Assembly (NCBI GenBank): GCA_023412805.1
Contig: JAEZRM010000081.1
Coordinates: 1-64,000, forward strand
Source of the DNA: Pseudomonadota bacterium
GTDB taxonomy: Bacteria; Pseudomonadota; Alphaproteobacteria; Rhizobiales; Hyphomicrobiaceae
Direction of reading: 5' to 3'
Length of the DNA: 64,000 bases
Shown: positions 61,769-64,000 of the stretch, piece by piece
How positions within the stretch are numbered: the first letter of the stretch is position 1
Layout of the letters: every line of letters starts with the position of its first letter
Notes under the pieces: generated by a model
The model's input: only the letters and a program-made list of their open reading frames with translations
Databases searched by the model: none
What the model was told of the DNA's origin: nothing
Position numbers and translations under genes: made by a program

Positions 61769-62842
61769 CTACGGCCGCGCCTCGAGGATCATATTGAACG
61801 GCGTTTCAGTCGCCCGGCGGACACTCGAGAACCCGCCGGCCTTGATAACTTCCCGCAATTTCGCTTCGCCTGCCTGTGCGCCGAGCGCTGCCCCGACCTC
61901 CTGTGACAACGAGGTGGGAACGCAGATCATCGTCGAAGCTGCGTAGTACAGACGACCGACCGGGTTGAGATTTTCGTCGAGGCTGTTGCCGGCCATCGGC
62001 TCGACGATCATCCACGTCCCGTCGGGCTTCAGCGACTGGCGAATATGCGTCGCGGCGCCTGCCGGATCGCCCATATCGTGCAGGCAATCGAAGCACGTCA
62101 CCAGATCGAAATCCTTGCCCGGATAATCCTTCGCCAATCCGACCTCGAACCGCGCATTTGCGGATACGCCGTGCGATTGAGCGTGTGCCTGCGCGTCCTC
62201 GATCGAGCCGGGATGGAAATCAAAACCGATGAACTGCGACTTCGGGAATGCCTTGGCCATGAGCACCGTTGACCAGCCATGTCCGCAACCGATGTCCGCG
62301 ACTTTCGCACCGCGCTCGAGCTTCGCCGTCACGCCTTCGAGCGCGGGAAGCCAAGAAGACACGAGATTGTTGAGGTAGCCCGGCCGGAAGAACCGCGCCA
62401 CAGCGCAGAACATGCAGCCGGCCTGATCACCCCAGGCGACGCCGCCGCCGGATTTGAATGCGGCCTGCACCTTCGACTGGTTCTCCTGCAGAGCGGCCAT
62501 CAGGTCGAAGGCGCCCATCATATAGACCGGGCTTTCCTCATTGACGAATATCATGGCCTGCTCCGGCGGCAACGAGAAGCGCGCCGACGCTGCATCATAG
62601 GCAAGGTAGTTCGACGCGGCCTGATTGGACAGCCACTCGCGCACGTAACGCTCATCTGCTTTTGCAGCCGCTGCAAGCTCGGACGATGTCATCGGTCCTT
62701 TCGCTGCGAGCGTCTTGTAGAAACCGAGCGCGTCGCCCATGCGGACCATCGCGACGCTCGATGCGCCTCCAAGATCGGCGAGCATTTGACCGATGAATGC
62801 GTTGAGCTTGTTCTCATCGACAGAGGTAATTGCCTGTGACAT
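61769..62842 (-). CDS. Winged-helix/SAM-dependent methyltransferase
   Basis: A 357-residue protein. The N-terminal third is a winged-helix dimerisation domain (LGFYKTLAAKGPMTSSELAA, then ERYVREWLSNQAASNYLAYD), as in small-molecule methyltransferases of the Rv2258c type. The SAM-binding loop is VADIGCGHGWSTVLMA near residue 185, followed by FIGFDFHPGSIEDA and VTCFDCLHDMGDPA. The substrate is unknown. It is on the same strand as the glycosyltransferase at the edge, with 31 bases between them, suggesting a joint pathway. Confidence 0.88.
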   Translation of the reverse strand: MSQAITSVDENKLNAFIGQMLADLGGASSVAMVRMGDALGFYKTLAAKGPMTSSELAAAAKADERYVREWLSNQAASNYLAYDAASARFSLPPEQAMIFVNEESPVYMMGAFDLMAALQENQSKVQAAFKSGGGVAWGDQAGCMFCAVARFFRPGYLNNLVSSWLPALEGVTAKLERGAKVADIGCGHGWSTVLMAKAFPKSQFIGFDFHPGSIEDAQAHAQSHGVSANARFEVGLAKDYPGKDFDLVTCFDCLHDMGDPAGAATHIRQSLKPDGTWMIVEPMAGNSLDENLNPVGRLYYAASTMICVPTSLSQEVGAALGAQAGEAKLREVIKAGGFSSVRRATETPFNMILEARP

Positions 62843-62873
62843 GACGCGTACTCCTCAGAGAACTATTGAGATC

Positions 62874-64000
62874 TCAGATCAACTCCGCCAGCATTCGTGC
62901 GGCTCGGGCGGCGCCGCCGGCTTCGACGGGTTTGAAACGCGTCGAAGACTTCAGTGCCTCGACCATGGCGCTGGCGATCATGTCCGGGGTCGAGGTTGCG
63001 TAGTCCATGCGCTGCCCCGCGCCGTAGCGATCGAGGCGATGGGCGACGTGGAAGTTCTGCTCGAAATGATTGCGGAGCGGGAAGTAGAGGAACGGCGTAC
63101 CGGCAGCCGTCAGCTCCATGCAGGTCGTGAGACCTCCCTGTACGAGCGCGAGATCGCAGGCTGCGAGATGTCGATCAAGGTTCGGCACGAACGCACGCAC
63201 CTCGACACCAGCCGGCGCACTCAGAGATGCGGGATCGATGCGCGGCCCCGCGACGAGAATCATCCGCAGATCGGGCATCCTGGCTCGCGCAATCGGATAG
63301 CTCTGCAGTATTCTCTTGATCAGATGCGTGCCGACGCCCGATCCGCCGACGGTGACGATACAGACACGTTCGTCCGCCCGGTAGCCGAGCTTCTCGCGCA
63401 GTTCCGCGCGTGGGCCGAAGGCTTGCGGATGGTCCCCGATGACATAACCCGCGAAGTCGAAGTGCTTCGGCACCCACTCACGCATCGTGGGTAGATCCCT
63501 GCCGAAGGACAGCGGCACGATGTCCTCGGGCTCGCCAACGAATATCGCACGGTCCCGCACCTGCGGGTGGCGCTCGACGTGTCCGATCATCTCGGCGTTG
63601 TAGTCTGCCGTGAGAAAGGCTTCGCGCGCGCCGCTCTCCGGCATCGGCACATAACCGACGAAATCAGTGAGCCAGGCGAGCCTGGCCTTCTTCAGCTCGG
63701 GATGCTCATGCCAGTAGTGATCTATGTCCCAGGCTTCATCGGCGATCACGAGATCGTAGCTGCCCTCGTCCACCGCATCCTGGAAGATCATGAAGTTCGC
63801 GATCAGCACCTCATCCATCCGGCGAATGGCTTCGAATGCATTGAGATCATGCTCGCCGGATTCGAGTTCGATATGCTTCGTCTCACTCGCCAGTCGCGAG
63901 CTGAAAGGATGGATGCGCTCGCCATGCGCAACCTGGAACGGTAGGAAAGCCAGCAGCCGATCTGCCTCGAACCCCGAACGGACTCCGGAGCGGTGCGAAT
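62874..64000 (-). CDS. Glycosyltransferase (MurG/UGT-like), 5-prime end beyond window
   Basis: The frame is open from the stop at 62874 to the window edge, giving 375 codons; the first in-frame ATG (63818) is internal, because conserved-looking sequence continues upstream (GFEADRLLAFLPFQVAHGER at the edge side). The GT-B nucleotide-sugar site is in LALVQGGLTTCMELTAAGTP and FPLRNHFEQNFHVAHRLDRY; VCIVTVGGSGVGTHLIKR is the linker-proximal strand and loop. It resembles predicted glycosyltransferases related to MurG and macrolide glycosyltransferases. Its product is unknown, and the true N-terminus is not in the window. Confidence 0.83.
   Translation of the reverse strand, partial: SHRSGVRSGFEADRLLAFLPFQVAHGERIHPFSSRLASETKHIELESGEHDLNAFEAIRRMDEVLIANFMIFQDAVDEGSYDLVIADEAWDIDHYWHEHPELKKARLAWLTDFVGYVPMPESGAREAFLTADYNAEMIGHVERHPQVRDRAIFVGEPEDIVPLSFGRDLPTMREWVPKHFDFAGYVIGDHPQAFGPRAELREKLGYRADERVCIVTVGGSGVGTHLIKRILQSYPIARARMPDLRMILVAGPRIDPASLSAPAGVEVRAFVPNLDRHLAACDLALVQGGLTTCMELTAAGTPFLYFPLRNHFEQNFHVAHRLDRYGAGQRMDYATSTPDMIASAMVEALKSSTRFKPVEAGGAARAARMLAELI

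Overview
The window is GC-rich bacterial DNA with dense, mostly short-spaced genes on both strands. The gene content points to an alphaproteobacterium, most likely of the order Hyphomicrobiales. Pointers are a DUF1491 protein, an ELM1-type putative glycosyltransferase, a DnaX with the zinc module reduced to a single His-Cys, a small SRP RNA directly upstream of dnaX, many ABC/TRAP importers, and intergenic palindromes with CTAGTGT/ACACTAG ends. The genus cannot be told from the sequence alone. No rRNA, tRNA, CRISPR array, prophage or intact insertion sequence was recognised.

Layout. 1-5.5 kb: an M81 (MlrC-type) metallopeptidase, an aldo/keto reductase, an MBL-fold hydrolase and an isobutyryl-CoA-dehydrogenase-like flavoprotein. 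4.8-8.4 kb: a RibD-type reductase, a cytochrome b561, then a convergent translationally coupled group of SAM methyltransferase, GT4 glycosyltransferase and a QueD/PTPS-like protein whose catalytic Cys and His are both replaced. This looks like an undescribed pterin-type pathway. 8.5-9.5 kb: NADH pyrophosphatase NudC. 9.6-12.9 kb: a TRAP importer (dctPQM) with a hairpin between dctP and dctQ. 13-16.2 kb: two exported proteins, one with a von Willebrand A domain, built from related beta-type modules. 16.3-17.5 kb: nitroreductase and flavin reductase. 17.7-22 kb: a complete CUT1-type sugar ABC importer. 22-29 kb: enoyl-CoA hydratase, GlmM, threonine dehydratase, MFS permease, an M20 carbamoylase-type hydrolase and a uronate-dehydrogenase-like enzyme. 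29.4-34.3 kb: a RecF/OLD-like ATPase, DUF1491, ELM1-like protein, an Lrp/AsnC regulator and a membrane-anchored proline-rich protein. 34.7-37.2 kb: ybaB, dnaX and SRP RNA, without recR after ybaB. 37.3-43.5 kb: a membrane protein, a PiT phosphate transporter, a Nudix hydrolase, a nucleoside 2-deoxyribosyltransferase, a gene-poor 1.2 kb, OsmC and an SDR. 43.5-47 kb: a DAO-type oxidase, an SDR, HpxZ next to the degraded end of its usual amidase partner, and nicotinamidase. 47.2-53.8 kb: a peptide-type ABC importer (one ATPase gene carries an apparent 1-bp frameshift) ending in an N-carbamoyl-D-amino-acid hydrolase. 53.8-55.8 kb: a Bcr/CflA exporter and upp. 55.8-61.6 kb: a formate dehydrogenase operon whose alpha subunit contains an in-frame UGA read as selenocysteine. 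61.8-64 kb: a methyltransferase and a glycosyltransferase cut by the window edge.

How the genes fit together. Several loci deal with nitrogenous ring compounds and their carbamoyl derivatives: the M20 hydrolase, D-carbamoylase with its importer, HpxZ, nicotinamidase, deoxyribosyltransferase and upp. The Sec-containing formate dehydrogenase would feed electrons through its cytochrome b subunit to the quinone pool. The importers suggest a versatile heterotroph living on organic acids, sugars and amino-acid derivatives.
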